NCBI RefSeq assembly: GCF_905163445.1
Contig: NC_053199.1
Span: forward strand, 13,720,001 to 13,784,000
Direction: 5' to 3'
DNA: 64,000 bases
From: Pararge aegeria
Taxonomy: Eukaryota; Arthropoda; Insecta; Lepidoptera; Nymphalidae
The position numbers and the translations under genes were made by a program. The notes beneath the pieces are model-generated. The model was given only the letters and a program-made list of their open reading frames with translations, was not told the DNA's origin and made no database searches. This document shows positions 50,233 through 59,991 of this stretch, one piece after another. Positions within the stretch are counted from its first letter, which is position 1; every line of letters starts with the position of its first letter.

Positions 50233-52604
50233 GTAACTTAAGATTTCGTTTTTCTGCGATCACAAATCATAGTTTAGTTTATAAAATCCACATGGAGTGT
50301 TTAATTGGTAACAAAAATGTTCCAAAGTCTGCAATCTTTCCGTGAAAGTTATAGTATTTACTAAGAAATTGACCTATAAACTTACAAAGAATTGAAAACA
50401 TGTACCTAACCTCTAAAAAACTTAAAAATAAATGTTACATTACGTTGACTTTTAGTTTGTATACGTTACGAACTTCTCCAGGAAGGTAGTTTTTGTTTGA
50501 TGTTTAGAAATGGCAATAAAAAGTTTACAATAGTAGGACAGTTTTAACTTTTTTTTAAATTATTTTTTTAAGGTAGCAGTCCATTAGATACAGGTTTTTA
50601 TTTAGAAGTTCTAACAAAAAAGTAACTTAATAAATGTTTAAGAGATTATATCCATAGGTTTTCCTTTATGTATCATTTATTTTTTCTTATTTTCCAGAAC
50701 ACATATGAGACAGCGATGGCAATCAAGAAGTTGCCACTCCGCAGGGCTGTCCGTTATCTTAAGAATGTAGTTGACAAGAAAGAATGCATACCATTCCGTC
50801 GCTTCAATGGTGGAGTAGGCAGATGTGCACAGGTAATCATTTAGGTTTAAATCCTTGCTAACTGTTTGATTTTCAATGGATTATATTGGTTGTATGGCAG
50901 TAATTAACTATGTAAAGTAAACTTTCCTTGACAGTTTTACCACCTGTCCTCTATTTGCCAATAGCTTAGTTTTGAAGAGCATGGGACTTAATAATCAATG
51001 GGGCATCATACCATGCTTTGCTTAGGTTGCATTGCATTGTAAACATGCTGACTTTCACATATAAGGAAACGGTTACTCCTTGAACAACCTCTGTAACTAC
51101 CCTATAATTGTAATTATATTTGTCACAAACAAATTCTAGGGCTCTTAGAAGTGTGGGTTGTAAAGAAAAGTCTCACTAAACAGCTCTAATAGGGGTTGGT
51201 GGGCTTATACAATTATTATAACATTTTTACATGGTTATGAACCAAAGGTTTACCATGTTTTATGCAGTAAGTTTCTGAGAATTTCTTGACAGAAAATTGT
51301 TAGGTATTAGTTAGGTGCAAGACACTAGAATTTTTCCAAGACTAAGATTCATTGTTTACAGTTAATTTGTATAGTTGAATGATAACACAAAATGCTATTT
51401 TTAGAAAAAAATACATTTAATAATTTAAACACCTACAATGGAAAAGTTGCCTTTATGCTTGGCAGTGTATATCTAAGTTGTACAACCTGTTTTCTAAAGG
51501 CAAATAGTACAAGTGACAGAAGCTTACAAAAGGATAATTTTATTTTTATTTATCCTTTAATTGATTTTGTTACTTACAGTTATTTTATATTGTTTTATTT
51601 TATTTTATGTATGTTAAGTTTTCTTTTCTTTGTATTATTTCATTGTCATTTTTGTTTTGTTTTTTTTTGACTCCTTAAAAGCTCAGCTTGTTGTCCTACA
51701 TGGATTTGTTACCTGGTTTTACAGTGTAGAGTTGTAAACATTGGTTTTTAATTGCAGGCAAAGCAGTTTGGCACAACACAGGGTCGTTGGCCCAAGAAAT
51801 CTGCAGAGTTCCTGCTGCAACTTTTAAGGAATGCTGAATCTAATGCGGACTACAAAGGCTTAGATGTTGACAGGCTTGTCATTGATCACATACAGGTAAA
51901 CATTAAAATTATCTTTATAGTTTTTACCTTTTTTAGGGCTACATTTGTAATATCTGAATAATTTTTTTGAATTGTAAACTTCTTTAGCTGAATTCAGTAA
52001 TCTTTTGGTAGCTAGAAAATATCTCCATGCTTGTGGTTTATTTTGACAGACTAGCAATGTGTTTTATAGTATCACTGAGTACATTTATGGTGGATACCCG
52101 AAGTTATAATATATGCACTAGGGTGGCGCAAAAAAAACGACTATTTTTTTTTTTTGAGTCTCGGATGAAAAAATGTTAGTTTTTGATGTTTTAAGAGCCC
52201 TCTCCAAAGGACAGCTCAAAAAAAAATTTTTAAGAGGTCACTCCAAATTTTTTTAAATTTCGAAAATCGTCGAAAATCGAATTTTTTTTCTCGTTACGGT
52301 ATAATTTTATAGACCAAAATAAAACAAGTTTCTGAAAGTTTCAGTTAAAAATTTTAATTTTGAAAGGTCGCTCATAATTTTTTTTAATTTATTAGTAAAT
52401 GACTTTAGATTTTTTCGAGTGACCTTTTAATATTAAAATTAAAATTCCGGCCATTTTTTTTCCTTTATTTAGTACAATAATCTATAAAATACACCACGAG
52501 ATGAACTAAAAAATCAAGGATAACAAAAAAAACACAATTTTTTTCTAATTTTATCATTTTATTTAATCAACTACAACATTTTTACAGTATTTTAATGAAC
52601 TTTG

Positions 52605-52643
<39 letters not shown>

Positions 52644-54769
52644 TATAATATATATATATTATATATATATTATAATATATATAATATATATATAATATAT
52701 ATATAATATATATATATATAAATAATATATGATATCGATCTAAATAAAGTTAAAATCGGTTATAATTTGAAATTTAGTTTCAGAATTAATAACAAAGTTC
52801 ATTAAAATACTGTTGAAATGTTGTAGTTGATTAAATAAAATGATAAAATTAGAAAAAAATTGTGTTTTTTTTGTTATCCTTGATTTTTAGTTCATCTCGT
52901 GGTGTATTTTTATAGATTATTGTACTAAATAAAGGAAAAAAAATGGCCGGAATTTTAATTTTAATATTAAAAGATCACTCGAAAAAATCTAAAGTCATTT
53001 ACTAATAAATTAAAAAAAATTATGAGCGACCTTTCAAAATTAAAATTTTTAACTGAAACTTTCAGAAACTTATTTTTTTTTGGTCTATAAAATTATACCG
53101 TAACGAGAAAAAAAATTAAAAAAAAAAAAAATCGATTTCCGACGTTTTTCGAAATTTAAAAAAATTTGGAGTGACCTCTTAAAAATTTTTTTTTGAGCTG
53201 TCCTTTGGAGAGGGCTCTTAAAACATCAAAAACTAACATTTTTTCATCCGAGACTCAAAAAAAAAAAATAGTCGTTTTTTTTGCGCCACCCTAATATGCA
53301 CAGATTATGCAGATGAAATAAAATGAAAAAAACTCCAGTATGAGTTTTAAAAACCTAAGGATAAGCATTTTAAGAGTTATTAAAATTAGAGTTATAAAAA
53401 GCCTAGCCTTAAGTATTTATTACTCGTACTGGACATTTTCTTCATTTAACTAGAATAAATAATAACTACACCAAATGCAATGCAATGTTGAGTATTACTT
53501 ACTGACTTATTTATTATCATTACAAAACAAGGAAGTGTTTGCTCAATTGCTGTTTTTTAAATACAATTATCTTATTTGTTTTGCCCTTATTTAATTTATC
53601 TTTTTAATCCTTTCAAAAATGAAAATTTTTTTTTGGTTTTGATCTGTTGATTTAAGAATATCATTTCAAATAACACCTATGATAGGAAAATTGCCTTTAT
53701 GCTTGGCAGTGTATAGCTAAATTGTACAACCTGTTTTCTAAAGGCAAATAGAAAGAGTGACAAGCTTACCAAAGGATAATTTTATTTTTATTTGTCCTTT
53801 AATTTATTTTGTTACTTACAGTTATTTTTTTAATGTTTTATTTTATATATGTAAGTTTAATCCTGGTTTTCTATTCTTTCTTGACCAAGCGAACTTACAT
53901 TTTCAGTCAAACTTAGAACTTCAGAATAATTAAGAAATTTATTAATATTTGTAGGGATTTTCATAAAAGCAAAAAATGCCAGTGGGGCATTATAGAAAGA
54001 GCCCTGTTTAAGAAAAGGCATCTAATATGGTTTTTTTAAAGACTTTCTTTTTAAGGTTTTATGTAAAAAGGGTTTTGTAGAATTTTATTATCATTTTGTA
54101 TTTAGACAAAAAATATCAATATCAGTTGATTGTTAAACATCATGTTTATAATAACCGTTAGAATGGATACAGCCACATAAGAGACTGGCCAGCAGTCAAC
54201 AACTTTACTTCACCAATTATTTGTTTATGGAGACAAGTATTTTAATGCTTACAAGGAGCTCTCCACGGCATGTATCATTCATAACAGATCTTCTGCAATG
54301 TAGTCTGTATGCACGTTTCGCTCCGACACCTGAGCATCCTCAGGTGGTAAATTGCCAAAGATCTGAAGTAAGTATTAAATTACACTGTACAGATTCTGCA
54401 TTTTGTGCAGCACAGCATCAACGCCTGCTTATATCCAATAGACAGACTTGACGTTTCAAAAGTGCTTTTAGTGTAGGCCTATTTAAAAAGAATTTAGAAT
54501 ATTGATAATTTCGTAGTTTTCTGAAAAATTTATTTTAAGTTGCCCTTTTTATTTTGCAGGTAAACCGTGCTCCATGCCTCCGCAGACGTACTTACCGTGC
54601 CCACGGTCGCATCAACCCTTACATGTCATCCCCCTGTCACATTGAAGTGTGCCTTAGTGAGCGTGAGGACACAGTCGCGAGAGCCGCGCCTGCTGATGAC
54701 GCACCCGCTAAGAAGAAGCTTTCCAAGAAGAAGCTCGCTCGCCAGAAGGAGAAGATGATGAGGGAATAG
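50152..54769 (+). CDS. RpL17: ribosomal protein L17 (uL22), 4 coding exons
   Basis: Exons 50152-50232, 50698-50832, 51758-51895 and 54560-54769 all join in phase 0 to give 187 residues plus stop. The protein starts MGRYSREPDNPAKSCKARGS and carries MAIKKLPLRRAVRYLKNV, GRCAQAKQFGTTQGRWP, SAEFLLQLLRNAESNA and RRRTYRAHGRINPYMSSP. It ends in a lysine-rich tail (KKKLSKKKLARQKEKMMRE). Length and every block agree with insect RpL17, a 60S subunit protein lining the peptide exit tunnel. An acceptor (GTGTTTCAG) five bases before the ATG shows a leader intron. Introns 2 and 3 host H/ACA-like RNAs, and intron 3 also carries a large fold-back element. This is the only clear housekeeping gene here. Confidence 0.97.
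50698..50832 (+). CDS. RpL17: RpL17 coding exon 2 (45 residues)
   Basis: Acceptor TATTTTCCAG, donor CACAG|GTAATC. Encodes NTYETAMAIKKLPLRRAV through GRCAQ. Confidence 0.96.
51444..51581 (+). ncRNA. H/ACA snoRNA-like RNA in RpL17 intron 2
   Basis: Two hairpins joined by an H box. Hairpin 1: lower stem TTGCCTTTA (51447-51455) with TAAAGGCAA (51495-51503). H box ATAGTA (51504-51509) fits ANANNA. Hairpin 2: outer stem AAGTGAC (51511-51517) with GTTACTT (51569-51575), inner stem AAAGGATAA (51529-51537) with TTATCCTTT (51550-51558). ACA box at 51576-51578, three bases from the predicted end. The length of about 138 nt is normal for the class, which usually guides rRNA pseudouridylation. The target is not determined. 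Confidence 0.8.
51758..51895 (+). CDS. RpL17: RpL17 coding exon 3 (46 residues)
   Basis: Acceptor TTTTAATTGCAG, donor ATACAG|GTAAAC. Encodes AKQFGTTQGRWPKKSAEF through VIDHIQ. Confidence 0.96.
52111..52118. repeat. 8-bp target duplication ATATGCAC, left
   Basis: Exact match to 53294-53301 on the other side of the fold-back element. Confidence 0.85.
52119..53293. mobile_element. 1175-bp fold-back hAT-type MITE in RpL17 intron 3
   Basis: Two arms of about 490-560 bp are near-perfect complements, from TAGGGTGGCGCAAAAAAAAC at the left to GTTTTTTTTGCGCCACCCTA at the right. The centre is AT-rich with long (TA)n runs (about 52608-52720). The element is flanked by the exact 8-bp repeat ATATGCAC at 52111-52118 and 53294-53301. 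Target length and terminus fit hAT. No coding capacity. Confidence 0.9.
53294..53301. repeat. 8-bp target duplication ATATGCAC, right
   Basis: Exact match to 52111-52118. Confidence 0.85.
53294..53465. mobile_element. partial MITE of the CAGTGGCGTGCATA family
   Basis: ATGCACAGATTATGCAGATGA, then ATGAGTTTTAAAAACCTAAGG and TTATTACTCGTACTGG follow the interior of 16326-16533. The outer termini are gone. Confidence 0.5.
53688..53823 (+). ncRNA. H/ACA snoRNA-like RNA in RpL17 intron 3, paralogue
   Basis: Same architecture as 51444-51581. Stem TTGCCTTTA (53691-53699) pairs with TAAAGGCAA (53739-53747). H box ATAGAA at 53748-53753. Inner stem AAAGGATAA (53771-53779) pairs with TTGTCCTTT (53792-53800), where one A-U pair has become U-G. 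Outer stem ends GTTACTT (53811-53817), then ACA (53818-53820). The 5' pocket sequences (TGCTTGG and TTTTC) are unchanged from the first copy, while linker bases differ. Confidence 0.78.
54250..54440. repeat. repeat F, copy 2
   Basis: GCACGTTTCGCTCCGACACC with flank TACACTGTACAGATTCTGC and AACGCCTGCTT as in 4690-4800. Lies in RpL17 intron 3. Confidence 0.55.
54308..54343 (-). ncRNA. hammerhead-like core, decayed (repeat F, copy 2)
   Basis: Minus strand: CTGAGGA, weakened stem II (GCTC...GAGC), GAAAC, GTGC, then ATA where G would close stem III. Probably inactive. Confidence 0.3.
54440..54500 (+). mobile_element. LINE 3' tail scrap
   Basis: AGACTTGACGTTTCAAAAGT and GTAGGCCTATTTAAA match the tail at 43005-43060. 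Confidence 0.5.
54560..54769 (+). CDS. RpL17: RpL17 coding exon 4 with stop (69 residues)
   Basis: Acceptor TTTATTTTGCAG. Encodes VNRAPCLRRRTYRAHGRI through the basic tail and TAG at 54767-54769. Confidence 0.96.
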   Translation, partial: VNRAPCLRRRTYRAHGRINPYMSSPCHIEVCLSEREDTVARAAPADDAPAKKKLSKKKLARQKEKMMRE

Positions 54770-54782
54770 ACGTTTAGGGGTT

Positions 54783-54788
54783 AATAAA
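54783..54788 (+). terminator. RpL17 poly(A) signal AATAAA
   Basis: Lies 13 bases past the stop codon, giving the very short 3' UTR usual for ribosomal protein genes. Confidence 0.8.
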
Positions 54789-54885
54789 GGACTTTCAAAA
54801 AGTACTTGTTTCATTGATATTTGTAACTGCTGATGAAAAAGTTTAATCATTCGTTTCTCATAGCTTTGATATTAGTCATCTCCTC

Positions 54886-55178
54886 GTGTGACGACCTCCC
54901 CTAGCACACCGGTGAGCACTAAGGCTGTAAGTGGGAGGTTGTTGGTTCGATCTCTGACTGGAGAATTGAGAATTAATTTTTGAATTTTGTCTTGTCTGAT
55001 CTAGTGACCTACCGAAACAGACATTCCGCTATGCGATTAAGCGTTCCGATACGATGTCGCGTAGAAAGCTATAAGGAGTATTGGTTTAATATTACTTCAT
55101 TACCCCTAGCAGGTAAAGCAGTTATCATCTTATACTGCATCATCACTTACCAGCAGGTGTATCATTTTGTAGTTTAAT
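54886..55178 (+). mobile_element. SINE-B just downstream of RpL17
   Basis: GACGACCTCCCCTAGCACAC head, GGTTCGATCTC box-B-like, CGATGTCGCGTAGAAAGC, tail TATACTGCATCATCACTTAC. Confidence 0.7.
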
Positions 55179-55759
55179 TCCAAAAAAAAATGTCGGAAAA
55201 CGCTGCCTGTCCATCGTGTTTTAATTTTTCTTACTTATTTTTTTAGAAAACAATGGGTACGTAGGATTTTGATACGAACAACATAATCTTCCCTCTGTAT
55301 TAGTTTCTACAAGAGTTATATAATAATAATAATAATTTTTAATTATTGTAGTAAAAACACAAAAGGCGTAAAAAGTACAAAAGTAACTAATTAAACATTT
55401 TAAACATTCATAATTATAAATTAAGAATAAATAAATAAATTAATTATTTAGTATTAAGGTAGCAGAATTTTACTAAAGCAGCTGTGAATGATACGTAAGG
55501 TATCTGGCATAAATAGGCGATTCATAATATTCGATATCAAATACGATACCTAACTCCGTCATTTACTCCTTAGCTAGTAAATTTACCCCGTAGCTAGTAA
55601 AACTACTATGTAAGTGGATAATCAATTAAACAATAATTAGGGTGCATATTCTTATTCGCTGTTTATTATTTTTCATATGAATGATAGATTTGCCCTACAG
55701 CCGTAAGAAACTAGTTTTTCGCTATACGACAAATTATGAACGTGTGCTTACAAGCGACG
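55179..55759. other. intergenic DNA, no gene seen
   Basis: AT-rich, with a near-duplicate TAGCTAGTAAATTTAC/TAGCTAGTAAAACTAC at 55570-55605. Confidence 0.3.
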
Positions 55760-55990
55760 TTATCTGCGGCTACGATATCTTCGTGATGACAGCGCATTAT
55801 TTTCACATTTTAATTTGAACACTTCTTCGCGGAGTTTACTGAGGCCTTTCTCTAAATAATAGTTTTCTTCTGCCATTTTCTCTGCGTTGTTACTTGCTTC
55901 GGTACGTTTCAATTTCGATATCGCGATTTCGTATCTTAGCACGTCGTTGTCATGCTGAATTGCTGTTATTTTATCGTAGGCGTAAGACAT
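55760..55990 (-). CDS. small coiled-coil protein, unrecognised (76 residues)
   Basis: A minus-strand frame from ATG (55990) to TAA, beginning MSYAYDKITAIQHDNDVLRY and ending in a basic tail, SSRRYRSRR. Residues 15-67 are rich in Glu, Lys, Leu and Asn with a heptad-like pattern (EENYYLEKGLSKLREEVFKL), pointing to a single coiled coil. Codon use looks coding. No signal peptide or membrane segment. An in-frame TAA lies three codons upstream, and I could not splice it in frame to the coiled-coil exons at 56299-56755. It is therefore either its own short gene or a second frame on the same transcript. Confidence 0.5.
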   Translation of the reverse strand: MSYAYDKITAIQHDNDVLRYEIAISKLKRTEASNNAEKMAEENYYLEKGLSKLREEVFKLKCENNALSSRRYRSRR

Positions 55991-56298
55991 TTTTCTTTAC
56001 TTTTTTTGCAGAACCAGAAGTTATTTGTGGGTATTTTGAGAATGCCTTTTACTTAAACATTGAATGAGACAACACGTAAATCAATTCATTTTGAATTCGG
56101 AAATATGGCTAAGTATCCTGTAAGAACAAAATAGAGGTTTTTTTAGTAATTTTGAAATGATGTAAAACATGTAAATGTTGCGATGTTCTTGCATTTATTT
56201 ATACAAAACCAATTAATGTTTAATTTTAATTACGGCACTACGACTGGTTCTGTCTTGTTTCTTTAACGCACCCCAATATTTGGAATGCCTTTCGGTAC

Positions 56299-56363
56299 CT
56301 AGATAATTTTATCCTCATAAAAAGTATTGTATACTTTCTGTAAAATTTTAATTTCCAATTTTT
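56299..56363 (-). CDS. coiled-coil gene, exon 2 (given 5' to 3' on minus strand)
   Basis: Sixty-five bases from the acceptor to the TAG stop. Phase 1 in. Confidence 0.5.
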
Positions 56364-56755
56364 CTGTATATGAGGTGTACAATTTATTCATTCATTTAAG
56401 AGTGAATAGGCGACTTCTAGCAACCTAGTCTTCATTACCATAACGTGTGACTATAGTCCAGCGCTGCAGGTCTGTAAATAAATAAATAAATAAAGAACCT
56501 ACTCTTACCAGTTCTTAGTTTAATATTAGATTGTCTCAAATATTCAGCTTCTTTTTCAGTCTCTTGCCACTGCCTTTTTAATTTTTCATTCTTTTTGAAC
56601 AGTTCAATTGCTCTGGTCATTTCTTGGTGCTTCTTCGTGGTGGTATCATACAACTGCTCTAGAAGCCTGCGGTTTTCCGCCGAAATGCTGCTCAAGTTAA
56701 ATATAAGACTGGACTTAGGTTTGGTGTTGAGGTTATTGGGGTTTCTAAGTATCAT
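56299..56755 (-). CDS. coiled-coil protein, two exons, unrecognised (103 residues)
   Basis: Exon 1 is 56755-56509 (82 codons plus one base), beginning MILRNPNNLNTKPKSSLIFN, then SAENRRLLEQLYDTTTKKH and KLKRQWQETEKEAEYLRQSN. Donor G|GTAAGA. A 145-bp intron ends at acceptor CATATACAG, and exon 2 (56363-56299) adds EKLEIKILQKVYNTFYEDKI, one more residue, and TAG. The phase fits and the coiled-coil character continues across the junction, which supports the model. I know no family for it. It stands head to head with the secreted-protein exon at 57395. Confidence 0.55.
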
Positions 56756-56957
56756 AACAATTTTACACTTGAAATTTTAGCACTGGAATTTTGCGCTCGC
56801 AGCTGCGGAAATTTCGGTCACATATGTACTGAAATTCAAATTGACATTTGTCTGACATACGTTGGACCGTTGGATGTCATTTAATCTAAGACAATTCAAA
56901 TATAAACTAGACAGAATAAGACAGATTATATAATATCCTATGCATCTTATACTTAGA

Positions 56958-57125
56958 TGATCAACATCATCGTCCAACCCATTATCGGCTCACTATAGGG
57001 CACGGGTCTCCTCCCACAATAAGAAGGTGTCCACCACGCTGGCCTAGTGCGGATTGGTGAACTCCATACACCTCTGAGAACATGATGTAGAATTCTCAGG
57101 CATGCAGGTTCCCTGCCACACATCT
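56958..57125 (-). mobile_element. SINE-C, inverted, partial
   Basis: CCAACCCATTATCGGCTCAC, GGGCACGGGTCTCCTCCCAC, then CTCAGGCATGCAGGTTCC. The tRNA-like head is absent. Confidence 0.65.
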
Positions 57126-57394
57126 CCGAAATAAACTATTCCTACGGGAAGCTGTTGTGGGCAACAGGTATTTTGTAATTATAATCACAAATAATAAAAA
57201 CTACGAATGAAGTCGCATACAAAAGCTAGACGCCTCATAAAGCGTTCGACGAGCAAATCCGTGCAATAATTGATCAATCAGATAATCAGACAAGGCGGTA
57301 AGTTTCCCGCCATCTGCCAAGTCGCGCGCTAGGCTGAGCAGATGCAAAACTGAAAACAAACATTAGTGTCCCAAACGTCGTTCACGTCGCACGC

Positions 57395-57485
57395 ATGTCG
57401 CGCGTCCGCACCGCTGCCCTGCTGTGCGCGTGCGCACTCGCCGCCAACATCGTCGCAGCGCCTCCGAAACGGACAGACAATAAAG
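57395..57485 (+). CDS. first exon of a secreted-protein gene (30 codons, partial)
   Basis: ATG starts MSRVRTAALLCACALAANIV, then AAPPKRTDNK: a basic N-region, an alanine/leucine core and a small-residue cleavage region (IVAA|P), a classic signal peptide. The exon ends AATAAAG|GTACAT in phase 1. The GC-rich upstream region (57300-57390, with CGTCGTTCACGTCGCACGC) is fitting for a promoter-proximal first exon. No second exon is recognisable in the remaining 6.5 kb, so the mature protein is unknown. Confidence 0.55.
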
Positions 57486-57514
57486 GTACATTCTCATCAT
57501 CATCATCCTCCATG

Positions 57515-57640
57515 GTTGCCTGGAAAAGATCCTACTAAGCGATAAGGCCGCCTTTTGTATCCTACATTTTTAGTTTCTGATTTTCCTGTCCATTACTTTT
57601 CGTGGTGTGCAATTTAAGTGTAGAAATAAAAAAATACATT
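57515..57640 (+). repeat. repeat I
   Basis: GGTTGCCTGGAAAAGATCCT, GCGATAAGGCCGCCTTTTGT and TATCCTAC. Lies in intron 1 of the secreted-protein gene. Confidence 0.6.
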
Positions 57641-57649
57641 ATCAACGCC

Positions 57650-57945
57650 CCCGAAACGGACAAGCCATTAGCGACCCACTACAGAGCACGGGTCTCTAGG
57701 ATTGAGCAGGGTTTAGGCCGTAGTCCAGCGCTTTGGCCATATACGGATATATAGACTCAGCAGGCCTTTTGAGAACGTCATTCATTAGGTACTCTCAGGC
57801 ATGCAGGTTTTTTCACGATGTTATCGTTCAGCAATAATTTAATTGCTAAAGTAAAAGTAAAAGTTAGAGGTGCAGAGTTGCCAGGGATCGAACATGGGCC
57901 TCCAAAAGTGAGACCGAAGTCATAAGCACTAGGTAATAAGCGCTT
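57650..57945 (-). mobile_element. SINE-C, inverted
   Basis: AGCGACCCACTACAGAGCAC, GGCCGTAGTCCAGC, CTCTCAGGCATGCAGG, and GGGATCGAACATGGGCCTCC near the tRNA-like end. Confidence 0.65.
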
Positions 57946-59124
57946 TCTTATTAAAAGTACATGTAACCTTAATTAATTTACCCAACTTACGGGCATAAGG
58001 CCGGTAGTGTAGCGTAAGTTTTCGCCGTTTCGGGATTTTCAAAGTTGTTGTTAGCGTAGGTACATAGTTGGAGCTTCCCGAGTTGACATACTACTTTTCA
58101 TATCGTTTATAAGGAAGAAAAATAAGATTTTATATTTATTTTATTTTATAAATATTAGTTCTTTTCATTTCGGCTCTTCATATATTACAATTTGTTTGAT
58201 TTATTTATCATCTTTCTATAGAATTCCGGTAAAAGATTTTTACTGCTGTTATTCTGTGTTCAGTTGGAACTATTAAATTCATTGCCGGGAAACGGGTATC
58301 TAGTGTTTATATCCTCTTTGGCGGGTAACGTGCCATATTTTTTTAATTTTTGTTATGTAAGTGGCTTAACATTATTTTTGAAATTTTAATGTAAGAAAAT
58401 AATAGTTGTTTTTTCAAAAAACTTAAAATAATATATGTAATTATAGCAAAAAATATTCTAAAAAGGTTGATTATGTGAGGTTTATGTGCCTGCATATCTT
58501 AGATTATATATCTACTTATAGAAAAATATTTTGTAGCTGTGTAGGCTGTTCCAACTGTTCTCTTATTAAATTTATTTACTGCCCGCGGGGTGGGAAAGAA
58601 GCGTTTTCCACTCGCATTTTAGATATAGAACGCCAATTTTCCGAACATGATTTATGAAAAAAAAAATATTTTAGGATATAGGCGGGCGTTACTTGCCTCA
58701 TTTGTTGTATCAGTAAAAACAGAAGAAATCTGTGTACTTAGTTTAAAATTCAACATGCACTATTGTTTTGCCCGTGTAGGTACTTACTTGCAACATAAAT
58801 AAACAAATTGTATGAATATTTAAAATTCATAAATTTTGAATTATGAATACTTATTTAAAATTCATAAATATACGTAAGTAGAATAAAATACGTAATACTC
58901 TGGAACTAGAGCATTCTCGGGAAATGTGATGACTACAAGTTAAAATCCACTATTGCAATATCTATACTTACTTAATCCACATAGTTTTGTCTGTATTTTG
59001 CCGATTTGTCTTAAAAAAGCTTCTTAAAATGTTTATTCAAAATTTCGTTTTCTTCTTCAAAGTAACGCTGCCGTTTCTATTGAACAAATTAAGATTTTGT
59101 TTTAACACATCACATACATATTTT
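57946..59124. other. no exon seen downstream of the signal-peptide exon
   Basis: AT-rich. Short frames lack coding character. Confidence 0.3.
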
Positions 59125-59345
59125 CGACGACCTCTCTGTCTCAGTGGTGAGCATTGTTACTTATAAGAGCTCCGGGGTTTGATGACCGACAGGGTTAATC
59201 TGGGAATTAAACATTTCAGATGTTTTTCTGGTCTGGTCTGATGGAAGGCTATAGCATAGCTGTTTATCCCTATCGAAAAAGACGGGACGCCAAGCTATTG
59301 ACCGGTCCGGTACGCCACAGCTTGTCACTGATTCCGGAAAAAACA
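59125..59345 (+). mobile_element. SINE-B, 3'-truncated
   Basis: CGACGACCTCTCTGTCTCAG head, TCTGGTCTGGTCTGATGGAAGG. The tail is missing. Confidence 0.6.
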
Positions 59346-59397
59346 CATTTACGCGGACGAGTAACGGAATTATTAAGTTATTGTTTGTTTTTATTTA

Positions 59398-59505
59398 GAA
59401 GGGTTGATAGCCCAGTGGGTAGGAGCTCGTTTTCACTCGGGGGCCGGGTTCGAATCCCAGCACGCACTTCTAACTTTTCAAAGTTATGTGCACTTTAAGT
59501 AATTA
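59398..59505 (+). mobile_element. SINE-C head
   Basis: GGGTTGATAGCCCAGTGGGT box A and GGGTTCGAATCCCAGCACGC box B, then TTCAAAGTTATGTGCACTTT. Confidence 0.7.
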
Positions 59506-59515
59506 AGGAGTAAAT

Positions 59516-59757
59516 CTCGCGATCTTTGCTGTCAAACGTCTTATATATTTTTTTGTGTACAAAATTGACGTGTGCCTGTTGTGAGGCTGTTTTGAGATGG
59601 ATTTGTGTTGCAATGGATTAGGGGACATGGGTTTGTTTAATGTAAATGCTATATCCCCCAATAATTATAAGTGAAATCGCAGCAAGTGTCAAATTTTAGT
59701 GGAATAAAAAGATTACGCCTGTCGCAAGCCTGTCGTGATATACGTAATCACTCCGCC
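59516..59757. mobile_element. decayed relative of the 35959 fold-back MITE
   Basis: Left GTAAATCTCGCGATCTTTGC and TGTCAAACGTC; right GATTACGCCTGTCGCAAGCC, TGTCGTGATATACGTAATCA. The interior is larger than in the 169-bp copy. Confidence 0.5.
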
Positions 59758-59991
59758 AAACACTGTTTGAATTATATGCAACGTATCCAAACAGCCGAAA
59801 GCGTAGCTATATTTGAATCTGGTTCAAGTCCCTCACGGCATTACGTATATGGATCACTGACACCGAAACATGGCGGCGCCTTTGATCAAGACGACCCACA
59901 TCCCTCGCGACTCACATCTCCAGATTCCCGCGTCATTCAGTAGATACGTGGGTACCAAACACACCCTATTTTAAACCTGTCTTTTTATGCT

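Noticed and set aside
52608..52720. (TA)n microsatellite as an independent feature
   Set aside because: It forms the centre of the fold-back hAT-type element and is better described there.
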